A stretch of DNA of 45,026 nucleotides from Kiritimatiellia bacterium (GCA_018001225.1 JAGNIJ010000039.1:1-45026); one strand, 5' to 3'; shown: positions 6,503 through 15,205, numbered from the stretch's first letter. Numbers and translations are program-made. The notes: generated by a model from the letters alone, not told the origin.

Positions 6503-8356
6503 TCATTTCGCGTCAAGACCCATAGCGACATACAGAGACGTCAGCTCTATTGAGCGCCCGCCGATGACTGTCTCATAATCATTGTCATGCCCTCGGTCAT
6601 GAAGGATTCCCCCCTCCCAAGAAATCTCAATCCGCTGGCCCAGTGAGGAGATCTCATCATAGTGATGCTGGCTTAGCATGCCCTTCTGACGAATACACTC
6701 AAGTAGCGCTGACAAGTGCCTCACGATTGCTTTGACTCGCGCCTCAGTTATATCCATCACCCAACCCGCATGCTTCACGTCGGAGATGTGAAGGCGCATA
6801 AGGCCGGCGTCTCGCAGTCGTTCGCATATTGCGTGAACACTCTCGGGCATGCCAATCTTCGCAAGAGCGTATGTCACCTTTTCATCGACGCTTTCAATAT
6901 GCCACCGATAATGGTTATGCCTGACAATTCTTTCCAAGCATTGCCTGGTTTCAGGGCTACAGTCTGAACACAGAACCTCAACGACAATGGTGACCATATC
7001 GCTATCAGGTTCGAAGTGCCGGTTAACGTATCTGCTGTCGTTGGCGATCTTCTCCAGTGTAGGTCTTGCAATGATGTTCAAAAGGAGTTCCGCGCACCTT
7101 GGATCGCCCTTTTGACTTAGTAAGCGTGCAGCCCGCGCTCTGATAGAGAAATCCTCATCCTGCAAGGATTGCAATAATGTCGGGCTGGAATCCTTGAAGC
7201 GGTCTAGGCGCGCTCTTGATCTAACATACTCAATAACTTTGTGGGATACACGAGATCCGTGAGAGTAATCTGTACCCGCATTCTGCGAAAGCACGCTCAG
7301 AGAGGCAATTATCTGCTCGATAGCTGACTGTGTTGTGAACGACCTTAGAACTTCAACAAGGACAGGTTCATTACAATTCGATTGATGGAATGCGTCAAGA
7401 AGAAGTGGGAGCCATTCAGTCTCATGTTTCTGAAAGATGCCAATGATGCGGTTCCTGTCTATTTCCGTCAACGGGCGACATGATCCACCCCATCCCGGTC
7501 GAAAAGGGGACGACCACGTAAGCATCTTGAAAAGGATGGCCCGTGCACGACTATCTCCGCTTGCGGATAGCCGGTCGATGTCGTCGGATTCTCCACGGAT
7601 CCATGAGGCCCACTGCGGTTCGCCAAGTTTCGCGAGCGCGCCTGCGGCGTTAAGCCGTATATCTCCGTCCAGAACGTCAATCAAATGCTCGGTAGCGCGA
7701 TTGTCGCCAAGTTCGCCTAGAGCATCGGCGGCAGCCATCCGAACCACGAGGTCTGGGTCCTGCAAAGCTGCAATTAAGTGACTGTAGGCCTGCGCTCCTC
7801 CGCACTTCAGGAGGCCAAAGACTGCTTGGGCCCGGTCGTTAGCCCAATGGCTGTTTTGCAGTGTTGACACCAATAAGTCGACTGCCTGTGGATGGTTGCT
7901 TAGCCCGAGTCTTCTGAAGTCCAAGTCCTCCCCTCGTATCCAGGTTTTCCATTGTAGTTCGCCTAATTCTGCCAGAGATGATGCTGCGGCGCGCCGCTTA
8001 CTTGCATCTTCTGAACCTAGAATGCCTCTAAGCACGTCGATCGCTCGCTTGTCTCCGAGTTTACCCAAGGCGTCAATCGCCCCTGTATGATTGCAGCACC
8101 GGTCACGTTCGGGCCTCTTAAGGAAGTGGATTAAGGCTTCGGCTGCTCGCGTGTCACCGGAGTTGCCCAACGCATTGATGGCAGAGTTGACTACGACCCC
8201 ATCGTCGTCATCAAGTGTCGGCAGTAGGAGATCGATTAGCCGTGTGCTACCCGTTGTTGCTAGACCCCGTACTGCTGCTTCGCGGATACGACAGTCTCGG
8301 CTTCTTAAGCGACGCGAATACCAAAGCGTGCTGAGGTAGCGAGCTATGCCGGTCAT
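6503..8356 (-). CDS. HEAT-repeat protein (cargo)
   Basis: The 617-residue product starts at ATG 8356 behind an AGGA site. Its first two thirds are a tandem array of about 30-residue helical HEAT or PBS-lyase-type repeats (VRGLATTGSTRLIDLLLPTL, INALGNSGDTRAAEALI, AADALGELGDNRATEHLI). Two of these carry an unusual insert, GELQWKTWIRGEDLDF and GEPQWASWIRGESDDI. The C-terminal third is less repetitive and includes further helical repeats (VLCSDCSPETRQCLERI). There are no catalytic motifs, signal peptide or membrane spans, so a cytoplasmic protein-binding scaffold is likely. It is antisense to the phage operon and downstream of the third tail-end scar. The next cargo gene lies 106 bp upstream on the same strand and may be co-transcribed. 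Confidence 0.75.
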   Translation of the reverse strand: MTGIARYLSTLWYSRRLRSRDCRIREAAVRGLATTGSTRLIDLLLPTLDDDDGVVVNSAINALGNSGDTRAAEALIHFLKRPERDRCCNHTGAIDALGKLGDKRAIDVLRGILGSEDASKRRAAASSLAELGELQWKTWIRGEDLDFRRLGLSNHPQAVDLLVSTLQNSHWANDRAQAVFGLLKCGGAQAYSHLIAALQDPDLVVRMAAADALGELGDNRATEHLIDVLDGDIRLNAAGALAKLGEPQWASWIRGESDDIDRLSASGDSRARAILFKMLTWSSPFRPGWGGSCRPLTEIDRNRIIGIFQKHETEWLPLLLDAFHQSNCNEPVLVEVLRSFTTQSAIEQIIASLSVLSQNAGTDYSHGSRVSHKVIEYVRSRARLDRFKDSSPTLLQSLQDEDFSIRARAARLLSQKGDPRCAELLLNIIARPTLEKIANDSRYVNRHFEPDSDMVTIVVEVLCSDCSPETRQCLERIVRHNHYRWHIESVDEKVTYALAKIGMPESVHAICERLRDAGLMRLHISDVKHAGWVMDITEARVKAIVRHLSALLECIRQKGMLSQHHYDEISSLGQRIEISWEGGILHDRGHDNDYETVIGGRSIELTSLYVAMGLDAK

Positions 8357-8462
8357 TTTGTTTCCTAGCTCAAGAATTATATCCTGTCGACCGAAGATTC
8401 AAGCGAACCAGTGGCGCAAAGCGTCGCATGGTACAGCCGGTTGTTGAGGTAGAATTCATCAT

Positions 8463-9176
8463 TTATGTTATGCTCTGAAGAAACGCCTCGAAATATGGCT
8501 TCTCTATTTCGAGGGAAAGTGACTGAAATTCTATCATACACTCAAGTCCGGGTTCAATAAGCAGGGGTACTTTGGCGTATTGAAGTCTATGATCGCTGTA
8601 GCAGACTTCGTACGCTTGAGTTGTCGCTATTCTGATGTAGTGCGATGATATACGAGGAAACCGTGGTCGCATTTCCGGAGGATCCCAAATGGTCAAATGC
8701 CGGTGGGCGAAAAGTGCTTGTTGCCAGGGAAAGCGAAGGCGTGTTTCTGACGGTTCCTCAACTATGATCAATGCTGCAGACGCGCCGCCTAGTCGCAACC
8801 TCGTGTCTCTGCTGTTCGACGTCATTCTGTTTGGCCACTTCTGCATACCTGCGTCGTTCTTGAATCCTGGAGGGGTACTCCATCGTGGCATGTGGCCTAG
8901 CGGTGGAAACATGGCCTCCGCCTTTTTGCGAAACTGTTCTGGATACCTGGCTGGGTCCAATAGGAAGTCGATGTACAGTCCCGCATTGTGACTCAATTCC
9001 ACAGCGATCTCGCTGGCGGGGACCCCTTGTCCCCCCAGTTGTTTGTCGATGCGCAGACACGCTTCAACACCATGCCGATCCGTGGGGGTGCCGTTCTTGC
9101 ATTGCCACAGGTCGTCAACAACGCCAGGCTCGTTCATGACTTGCGCAAGTAGTAAGTCGGCAAGTGTCTTGTCCAT
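8463..9176 (-). CDS. Hypothetical cargo protein (237 aa)
   Basis: The family is not recognised. The ATG at 9176 has an AGGAG site 6-8 nt upstream. The N-terminal 90 residues are helical (TLADLLLAQVMNEPG and ELSHNAGLYIDFLLDPARYPEQF). The centre is Pro/Arg-rich (PPLGHMPRWSTPPG). The C-terminal part alternates hydrophobic strands (AYEVCYSDHRLQYAKVPLLI). No signal peptide or membrane helix is present. It is the first gene of a probable two-gene minus-strand unit with the HEAT-repeat gene, so the two may act together. Function cannot be assigned from sequence alone. Confidence 0.55.
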   Translation of the reverse strand: MDKTLADLLLAQVMNEPGVVDDLWQCKNGTPTDRHGVEACLRIDKQLGGQGVPASEIAVELSHNAGLYIDFLLDPARYPEQFRKKAEAMFPPLGHMPRWSTPPGFKNDAGMQKWPNRMTSNSRDTRLRLGGASAALIIVEEPSETRLRFPWQQALFAHRHLTIWDPPEMRPRFPRISSHYIRIATTQAYEVCYSDHRLQYAKVPLLIEPGLECMIEFQSLSLEIEKPYFEAFLQSIT

Positions 9177-9531
9177 TGCGTCTCCTGTCTTATCTCAACC
9201 TTGTCGAGCACATTTCTTGTGATCTTTATGCTGCCCGCACTGGCGACATGACGCAACGATTATGAATGTGTTATGCGACAGCTCGTCCATACATGTTCCC
9301 AACCGCTTTCACATTTTATCTCGGCTATTCGCCGACCCCAGCAAATAATAAGCCTTGACATTCCAATGGCGATATAGTAAGCATATCCACAATGAGAGAC
9401 CGAATCTAACCACAGAGCTTTAGGGCAACCGCGCGGCCTAATTAACCGCGAGGCATCCCAGAGAAAGGCGGCAAGTTGGTGCCAACTCACCAGTTGCCGC
9501 CTTTTTCTTTTGCCCAAGAAAGGACACGAAC
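9177..9531. other. Gap between cargo and head operon
   Basis: This 355-bp stretch has no convincing gene. It should hold the divergent start signals of the minus-strand cargo unit. On the plus strand a TTGACA (9355-9360) is followed by TATAGT only 12 bp later, so a standard promoter is doubtful. The terminator hairpin at 9464-9510 lies at its right end. Base composition is lower in GC than the head operon. Confidence 0.5.
9464..9510 (+). terminator. Rho-independent terminator or attenuator before the head operon
   Basis: A perfect 11-bp stem, AAAGGCGGCAA (9464-9474) with TTGCCGCCTTT (9494-9504), is followed by TTCTTTT on the plus strand. The loop itself contains GTTGGTGCCAAC, a smaller nested palindrome. 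It ends 21 bp before the scaffold-like gene, so it either stops transcription coming out of the cargo or attenuates the head operon. Confidence 0.75.
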
Positions 9532-10074
9532 ATGGCAGAGCAACCGACCGAGACGCCGGCCCCCGAGAAGGTGGACCTGGCGCAGTTGAAGCAGATGCTG
9601 AAGCTCCCCGAGACGGCCACCGAGACGGACATCATCACGGCGCTGGTCCAGCTGATCGCGCAGCTCCAGCAGAAGTACGACGCGCTCCTGGGCGACGCGG
9701 TGGCGCTGGAAGACGACGTGGCCAACCGCTATCTGGCCGACTTCGAGGACCTGATCCCGAACGAGAGCCGCGAGTTCTGGAAGTCCTCGCTCCTGCATAA
9801 CCGCGACGAGACGCTGGGTATCCTCGTGGGCCTGCGCAAGGTCCGGGACGAGGCCAAGCCGGCGCCTGCGGCCGAACCCAAGGCGGACCCGAAGCCCCTG
9901 TTCCGTAACCGGCTCGTGGTCGCCCGGACCGTCTCCGAGCTGGCCGAGGAAAGCCCGGCCACCAGCATCAGCCGCGCGGTGGCGATCCGCAATCGCGCCC
10001 ACCAGATCCGCAGCACCGAGAAGATTCCGTATGCCCTGGCGTTCTCCAGGGCCGAAAGGGAGATCGAGCAATGA
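9532..10074 (+). CDS. Phage scaffold-like protein
   Basis: The 180-residue protein starts at ATG 9532 behind AAAGGA. It is acidic and Glu/Ala/Leu-rich. It has a helical N-terminus (LAQLKQMLKLPETATETDIITALVQL), a coiled-coil-like centre, a Pro/Ala linker (about 121-135), and a basic C-terminal segment (SISRAVAIRNRAHQIRSTEK). This composition and its place two genes before the decoration and capsid genes match scaffolding domains, such as the C-terminal part of Mu-type protease/scaffold proteins. No protease domain is present in this reading frame. Its stop overlaps the next start (ATGA at 10071). Confidence 0.6.
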   Translation: MAEQPTETPAPEKVDLAQLKQMLKLPETATETDIITALVQLIAQLQQKYDALLGDAVALEDDVANRYLADFEDLIPNESREFWKSSLLHNRDETLGILVGLRKVRDEAKPAPAAEPKADPKPLFRNRLVVARTVSELAEESPATSISRAVAIRNRAHQIRSTEKIPYALAFSRAEREIEQ

Positions 10075-10496
10075 GCCAGACCAATGTGAAGACCGGCCGA
10101 TTTGTCGTCCTTGCGGGCGAAGACCTGACCGACATGGAAGACCGCCTGGTCATGCTGACCCATGACACCGGCGTGCCGGAAGTGAAGCTGCCCGCCGCCA
10201 ACGACGACCCGGCGGTGTACCTCCTGCTGGAGGGCGCGGCGGACACGGAGAACGTGTCTGTGGACCCGATCCAGGCCGGCCAGAACTACCGCGTCGTTCT
10301 GGACGGCACCTGCAACCCCGGCGACAAGCTGGTCCTGGCCGACGGGGCGGGTACCGCCGCCAAGAAGGGCAAGGTCCGGGCTCTGCCCGCGGCCGCGGGC
10401 ACCTATCGCGTGCTGGGCATCGCCGAGTCTTCGGGCGTGGACGGCCAGCTGGTCCTCATGCGGGCCGCGAGCCTCGGTTTCGTCACGGTGATCTAA
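10071..10496 (+). CDS. Capsid decoration-like protein (DUF2190-type)
   Basis: The 141-residue, beta-rich protein has no signal sequence. Phrases such as ENVSVDPIQAGQNYRVVLDG, NPGDKLVLADG and GTYRVLGIAES are typical of small capsid cement proteins of the DUF2190 type, usually encoded just before the major capsid gene as here. It is translationally coupled to the scaffold-like gene by a 4-base overlap. The assignment rests on pattern and context and no alignment was run. Confidence 0.6.
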   Translation: MSQTNVKTGRFVVLAGEDLTDMEDRLVMLTHDTGVPEVKLPAANDDPAVYLLLEGAADTENVSVDPIQAGQNYRVVLDGTCNPGDKLVLADGAGTAAKKGKVRALPAAAGTYRVLGIAESSGVDGQLVLMRAASLGFVTVI

Positions 10497-10514
10497 CCCC
10501 GAAAGGAATCCATC

Positions 10515-10934
10515 ATGAACCGCATCCTGAAACTGACCGCAGCCCTCGGCCTCCTGGTCGCCGCCGCGTACTTCGCGTTCGCCACGGACCCGGAAGCGTC
10601 CTTCCGCGAAGGCGTCCGCACGCAGGTGATGTCCAACATCTACAGCGTGGCCGTGAGCTTTCCCGGCAACGTCACGATCACGAGCAATGCCACCGTTTCC
10701 GGTAATGCCACGATCACCGGCAACCAGGTCGTGGGCGGCACCGCGACCACGGCCGTCCTGAAGGTTCTCGGCGCGGCCACGGTGGACGGGGCCGCCACCC
10801 TCACGGGCGGTATCACCGGCGGCACCACTGTAACGCAGGTCTGGTACTCCGTACCGCAGTCCACGGCCAACGCCGTGACCAACACCTTGATCATCTACAA
10901 GGGCGTTGGCCAGACCCTCACCCAGGCCCCTTAA
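10515..10934 (+). CDS. Small secreted beta-repeat protein in the head operon
   Basis: The 139-residue protein has an AAAGGAA site before ATG 10515. It begins with a clear signal peptide (MNRILKLTAALGLLVAAAYF, cleavage likely near residue 23). The mature part is Thr/Val/Ala/Gly-rich with short beta repeats (NVTITSNATVSGNATITGNQ, then ATVDGAATLTGGITGG), suggesting a beta-solenoid or fibre fragment. A Sec-type signal is unexpected for a gene lodged between decoration and major capsid genes. It may be a surface-exposed lysogenic-conversion protein or a membrane-associated assembly factor. The family is not recognised. Confidence 0.6.
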   Translation: MNRILKLTAALGLLVAAAYFAFATDPEASFREGVRTQVMSNIYSVAVSFPGNVTITSNATVSGNATITGNQVVGGTATTAVLKVLGAATVDGAATLTGGITGGTTVTQVWYSVPQSTANAVTNTLIIYKGVGQTLTQAP

Positions 10935-10954
10935 GCCACGAAAGGAACACCACC

Positions 10955-11896
10955 ATGAGCAGACTCGCATCCATCAGCAGCGACCCGGTCCTGAAGGAAT
11001 TCGCCCAGGGCGTCGCCCAGGACTCCGTCATGCCCGTCGCCGACTTCCTGGCCCCGACCGTCCCGGTCTCCAAGAGCGTCGGCCGGTACAAGAAGTACAC
11101 CGAGAAGAACCGCTTCCGCATCCCCGACACGCTGCGCGCACTGGGCGGCCGGGCCACGGAGCTCAAGTTCGAGGTGTCCGACGACACCTACAACTGTGAG
11201 CCCCACGCGCTGGACTATCCCGTGGACAACCTGGAGCAGCTCGAGGCCGACGGGATCATGAACATGCTGCGCGAGGGCGCGGTCGCCATCGCCCAGGTCG
11301 CGGCCCTGTCGCACGAGAAGCGCGTCATTGACGCCGCCCTCGAGGCGGTGGGCGCCGGTACGGCCAAGACGTGGGATGCCGCTTCGGACCCCGTCTCCGA
11401 CGTGGACACCTCGATCCTGCAGGTCATCAAGGCCTGCGCGTTCGGCTCGGTCATGAACGTGGGCGTGCTGTTTGGCGCCACCGCCTGGAAGATCTTCAAG
11501 AACGCCGCGGCGGTCCGTAACCGCTTCGTCGTAGGTTCCGGCGGCAAGTCCGGCGTGGGCCTCGCGGTCCCGTCCGAGCAGTCGGCCAACCAGCTGTTCA
11601 TCGGGAGTCCCGAGGTGCGGACCTCGTACATGGTCTACGACACCCAGCCCGAGGGCAAAGCCGCCGACTACAGCTTCCTGCTGGACTCGACGGTCCTGGT
11701 GTTCACCCGGATGCCCCAGCCGTCGCGCCTCGACCCGAGCTTCATGAAGACGTTCCGGCTCATGAACAACTACATGGTCCCGAGCTCGTACGTCCGGGAC
11801 GACGGCCGCGTGGAAGTGGCCAAGTTCGATTGGTCCGAGGACGTGAAGGTGACGAACACGGCCGCGGCGGTGCGGCTGAACATCTCGGCCTCCTGA
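10955..11896 (+). CDS. Phage major capsid protein
   Basis: This 313-residue protein starts at ATG 10955 behind AAAGGAA. It reads as a tailed-phage major head protein: ADFLAPTVPVSKSVGRYKKY, RFRIPDTLRALGGRATELKF, the DYPVDNLEQLEADG stretch, a long helix (GAVAIAQVAALSHEKRVIDAAL), and a C-terminal beta region (SEQSANQLFIGSPEVRTSYM). Length and order after scaffold and decoration genes fit an HK97-fold capsid protein without an obvious long delta domain. A GC-rich hairpin follows its stop, which would favour separate, high-level capsid mRNA. Confidence 0.8.
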   Translation: MSRLASISSDPVLKEFAQGVAQDSVMPVADFLAPTVPVSKSVGRYKKYTEKNRFRIPDTLRALGGRATELKFEVSDDTYNCEPHALDYPVDNLEQLEADGIMNMLREGAVAIAQVAALSHEKRVIDAALEAVGAGTAKTWDAASDPVSDVDTSILQVIKACAFGSVMNVGVLFGATAWKIFKNAAAVRNRFVVGSGGKSGVGLAVPSEQSANQLFIGSPEVRTSYMVYDTQPEGKAADYSFLLDSTVLVFTRMPQPSRLDPSFMKTFRLMNNYMVPSSYVRDDGRVEVAKFDWSEDVKVTNTAAAVRLNISAS

Positions 11897-11918
11897 TCGG
11901 GGTCGGTAACTGGAGAAG

Positions 11919-11955
11919 GGGGCCGGGGCGGTAACACGTTCCCGGCCCCTTGTTC
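11919..11955 (+). terminator. Hairpin after the major capsid gene
   Basis: The stem GGGGCCGGG (11919-11927) pairs with CCCGGCCCC (11941-11949) around a 13-nt loop, followed by the weak T tract TTGTTCT. It probably acts as a partial terminator or processing site that raises capsid expression over the downstream fibre gene. The next ATG lies 12 nt after the stem and has no Shine-Dalgarno sequence. Confidence 0.6.
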
Positions 11956-11960
11956 TGAAT

Positions 11961-14924
11961 ATGGAATGGATTGCGCTAACCGAGGAACTGATTCTGGCGG
12001 ACTTCCCGTCGGAGCTCCGGCCGCTCTACGATGACTGGCTTGTGGAGAACCCGACCAAGGCGGACCGCCTCGCCTCGATCATCGCCAATACCGCGGCCGA
12101 GATCCGGGCCTTGATCGCCTCCAACCCCGTGAACCAACTCGACGAGGACGAGACCAAGATACCGCTGTCGCTACTGCGGCAGGCCGAGACCCTGATCTAC
12201 TTCACGCTCTCCATGGAAATGGGCGTGTCCATCGCCCCGGAGGCCAACCAAGCCATGATCCGCGCCGAGATCACCCTGCGCACGCTCGTTTACGGCCGCT
12301 ATCTCGTGTCGGGCGGTTCCGCCGAGGACCAGCCGTCGCCGCTCTATAACCCGGAACCCGAGCCGCCTGCGGCCCGGACGCTGCCGGCGTTGGCCGCCGT
12401 GCTGGCCCTGTTCCTGGGCGTTACCGCCGCCCCGGCGGCCTGGGTGAAGCCTCCGAACCCCGGCACCCAGTTGACCGAGGTGGACCCGTTCTGGACCGCT
12501 TTCCGGGCCGGTGAGCTCGTCACCATCGGCAACAACGCCGTGGGCTCCGGCGATGCCGTGGCCATCGGCACGTGGGCCAACTCGGACGCGGGCGGGTTCG
12601 CCATCGGCTCCCACGCCGACGGCTCGACCTTCGGTTCGGTCCTCGGGTTCTACAGTGTGGGCAGCCTCTACGGCGCTGCCTTCGGCTATCAGGCCGACGG
12701 CCACGATCACGGCCTCGCCATGGGCTACAATGCCACCGGACACACCTACGGCGTAGCCCTGGGCTACCAGGCTGCTGCCGATAATTATTCGGTCGCAATC
12801 GGCGCGGATGCCCGTTCGGTCTATGGCCTTGCGGCGGGTTTCCGTGCGTCTGCACAGGGGCAGGGGGCCGCGCTGGGCTGGTACGCAGACGCGGGGCCCT
12901 CCGGCACGGCGATCGGCTATACGTCCCGGGCGGACACGAACGGCACGGCTGTAGGTGCAGACGCCAGCGTCAGCCTGCACGGTACGGCCGTTGGAAGGGC
13001 GGCTGGCGCGGGGTTCTACGGTGCGGCCCTGGGGTCGGGCGCCAATGGCTCCGACTCCGGTGTGGCCATCGGCTATCACGCCCTGGGCTCGTCCTCGAAC
13101 ATCGCCATCGGCTACCGGGCCCGCGCTGACGTGCCCGAAACGCTGATCTACGGCTGCAACACCTGTATGTCGCCCTCGGCCGAGTTCCCGAGCCCCACCG
13201 GCTACATGACCGGCTATCCCACGAACCGCATCAGCATCGGGCCGGACACTTTCAACCTGGTGGATAACTCGGCCCTGATCCGTGGGTCGCTCTATCTCGA
13301 TGGGGCCACTGCCGTTCACTATCGCGCCACGTTCGGGACTGGCGAGTGGGTCCAAGCGTTTCCAGTTTCAGCTCTATCCGAAGCTGATCCGTTATGGAGC
13401 GCTGTCTCCAATACTGTCACCACTAATATCCTGACGTGGCTTGGACATCCGGCCCGCACTATCGAGAGCCCTTGGATCACCAGTTGGAATGCCAAGGTGG
13501 ATGAGGCTCCCTTGGATTCTTCGAGATATGTTCGCCTTAACGGCTCCTGGGTTGCCGCCTCGCCCGGTGGCATGACCTACTTCGCAGAGCGCACAGGGAA
13601 CGTCCATCAGGCAGGTGCCTGGCTCTTCAGCACGAATTCTTCCGACAGTAATGCCGGCGGCCTTTTCCTTGGAAGTAACTGGTCGTTCTCTGCTTGTTAC
13701 CCGGACGGGTCCGTAGCCTACGGGGCCGCCCGCGGGCGGTTCTCCGTCGACCTCTGCGTGGCGGGCCGCAATGCCTCCAACCGTGTTGCATCCGGCATGG
13801 GTACGTTTATCGGTCCGGGGTATCGCCTGTATGCGGGGCCGTGCTCCTATTCCGTCATATCCGGCGGCAACGAGAACTACATCTACGGCAGCGACAACGA
13901 CGCCAATTGCGCCAACAACTTCATCGGGGCCGGAAACGTCAACAGGACGTACTACCGGGTCAGCAACTGCTTCATCGGGGCGGGCGACAACAACTACCAC
14001 TACAACGGCGGCAACGGGAACTTCATCGGTGCCGGGTCGCGCAATACCATCAACGCGGGCGGCGGCAACTATGTCACCTACAGCGCCGTCGTGGCCGGGA
14101 AGGGCAATACCATTGAGAATACGGCCAGCCACATCTTTATCGGCGCCGGCGAAACGAACTACGTGAAAGCTTCCGAGGGGGCCTGGATCCCCGCCGGGTA
14201 TTCGAATCGCATCGTCGAGGCGGCCTATGCCGGGGTACTCGGGGGCTTCGGGAACACCGTTACCGGCGCGTACTCCATGGCTGGGGGCGCCTATGCCTTC
14301 GCGCGGCACAAAAACAGCTTCGTGTGGGCGAACGGCCTCCCAGTTGAATCCTCGTCCAGCAATCAGTTCGTGGTCGGTGTGAAGGACGGCGCTTTTGTCG
14401 TGGATGGTGGCCGGCAGGACCATCCAGCTATCTCCGGGCACAAGACCTTCCTGTACAACCTGGCCACCAACAGCTCCTTCTACATCATGTACACCAATGG
14501 CATCGCCACCAAGCTCTGCGAGCACAACGCCTACGGAGAGCGCGTTCTCGAGGATTACGATGTCGTAACCGGAATCACCCGCACCCGTAACATCGACGAA
14601 GAGCGAGCCGCCGAACTGGCGTACCAGCTCGCCGAGATCGAAGCATGGAAGTCGGCGGCGAGTTGGACCGATCTGCAGGCCGCCATGCTGAAAGCGGCCG
14701 ATACGCGCCACGCGGCGTACCTGGCGGCGTATAGCGAGGTAAAGACGGGTCCCTCTTGGGAAGAGGCCGAGGCCTCCCGGAAAGCGCTGCGCGATGCGGA
14801 GATCGCGGCGTGGGAAGCCGCCGTATCTACCCAACCGGAGGAGGATCATGGTCAGCGGCCCGATCCTTACATCACGGTCCCCAGTCCCGGGCGCCCGAAG
14901 AAACAAGGCGCGGAGGTGAAATGA
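11961..14924 (+). CDS. Connector-like domain fused to YadA-type trimeric fibre
   Basis: The 987-residue protein has three parts. Residues 1 to about 120 (ALTEELILADFPSELRPLYD, helical) resemble the small head-completion or connector protein usually encoded right after the capsid gene. A Pro-rich linker and a signal-peptide-like hydrophobic stretch follow (about 134-155, LPALAAVLALFLGVTAAPAA). The fibre then starts: about 14-residue left-handed beta-roll repeats (ALGYQAAADNYSVAIGADA), known from YadA/Hep_Hag adhesin heads, up to about 390. A second series of FIGAGDNNYHYNGGNG-type repeats runs to about 780, then a helical, charged C-terminus. No peptidase S74 chaperone domain is visible. The role is probably host binding. 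The start codon lacks a ribosome binding site. The end overlaps the next gene (ATGA, 14921). Confidence 0.75.
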   Translation: MEWIALTEELILADFPSELRPLYDDWLVENPTKADRLASIIANTAAEIRALIASNPVNQLDEDETKIPLSLLRQAETLIYFTLSMEMGVSIAPEANQAMIRAEITLRTLVYGRYLVSGGSAEDQPSPLYNPEPEPPAARTLPALAAVLALFLGVTAAPAAWVKPPNPGTQLTEVDPFWTAFRAGELVTIGNNAVGSGDAVAIGTWANSDAGGFAIGSHADGSTFGSVLGFYSVGSLYGAAFGYQADGHDHGLAMGYNATGHTYGVALGYQAAADNYSVAIGADARSVYGLAAGFRASAQGQGAALGWYADAGPSGTAIGYTSRADTNGTAVGADASVSLHGTAVGRAAGAGFYGAALGSGANGSDSGVAIGYHALGSSSNIAIGYRARADVPETLIYGCNTCMSPSAEFPSPTGYMTGYPTNRISIGPDTFNLVDNSALIRGSLYLDGATAVHYRATFGTGEWVQAFPVSALSEADPLWSAVSNTVTTNILTWLGHPARTIESPWITSWNAKVDEAPLDSSRYVRLNGSWVAASPGGMTYFAERTGNVHQAGAWLFSTNSSDSNAGGLFLGSNWSFSACYPDGSVAYGAARGRFSVDLCVAGRNASNRVASGMGTFIGPGYRLYAGPCSYSVISGGNENYIYGSDNDANCANNFIGAGNVNRTYYRVSNCFIGAGDNNYHYNGGNGNFIGAGSRNTINAGGGNYVTYSAVVAGKGNTIENTASHIFIGAGETNYVKASEGAWIPAGYSNRIVEAAYAGVLGGFGNTVTGAYSMAGGAYAFARHKNSFVWANGLPVESSSSNQFVVGVKDGAFVVDGGRQDHPAISGHKTFLYNLATNSSFYIMYTNGIATKLCEHNAYGERVLEDYDVVTGITRTRNIDEERAAELAYQLAEIEAWKSAASWTDLQAAMLKAADTRHAAYLAAYSEVKTGPSWEEAEASRKALRDAEIAAWEAAVSTQPEEDHGQRPDPYITVPSPGRPKKQGAEVK

Positions 14925-15193
14925 TGACCTGTCTTTCCAAGCTTGTACCCATATCTGTCGGGAGCCTGGCCGCCCTGGCCAGCGCCGCGCCTGCATCGCC
15001 CGAGGCCATCGAGGCCGTGAGCAAGTGGCCGGTGACCGTGGTCCTGGGGGCCGTCTGCTGCTTCTGCGTGTACCTGATGTACCGGCAGGGGGCCGACTAC
15101 CGGGCGAGCCTGGATAAGGTCGCGGACTCCCTCAACAACCTTTCGAAGAACCTGGCCGAGCGACCCTGCATCCGTGACCCGAAAAACGATTAG
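14921..15193 (+). CDS. Small membrane protein, holin- or spanin-like
   Basis: The 90-residue product starts at ATG 14921, inside the ATGA overlap with the fibre stop and behind GGAGGT. It has a hydrophobic N-terminal stretch (LVPISVGSLAALASAAPA), a strong transmembrane helix (about 39-57, VTVVLGAVCCFCVYLMY), then a polar heptad-like helix (YRASLDKVADSLNNLSKNLA). One or two membrane segments with a cytoplasmic or periplasmic coil fit a class II holin or an inner-membrane spanin. The two lipoproteins encoded next support a lysis-cassette reading. No endolysin is recognised nearby. Confidence 0.55.
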   Translation: MMTCLSKLVPISVGSLAALASAAPASPEAIEAVSKWPVTVVLGAVCCFCVYLMYRQGADYRASLDKVADSLNNLSKNLAERPCIRDPKND

Positions 15194-15205
15194 GAGGAAC
15201 CGACC

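Noticed and set aside
9355..9390. Strong promoter for the head operon (TTGACA with TATAGT)
   Set aside because: The spacing is about 12 bp, too short for a standard promoter, and the terminator hairpin lies downstream.
13392..14996. Minus-strand open frame opposite the fibre gene
   Set aside because: The fibre repeats on the plus strand are unmistakable. The antisense frame arises from codon bias.
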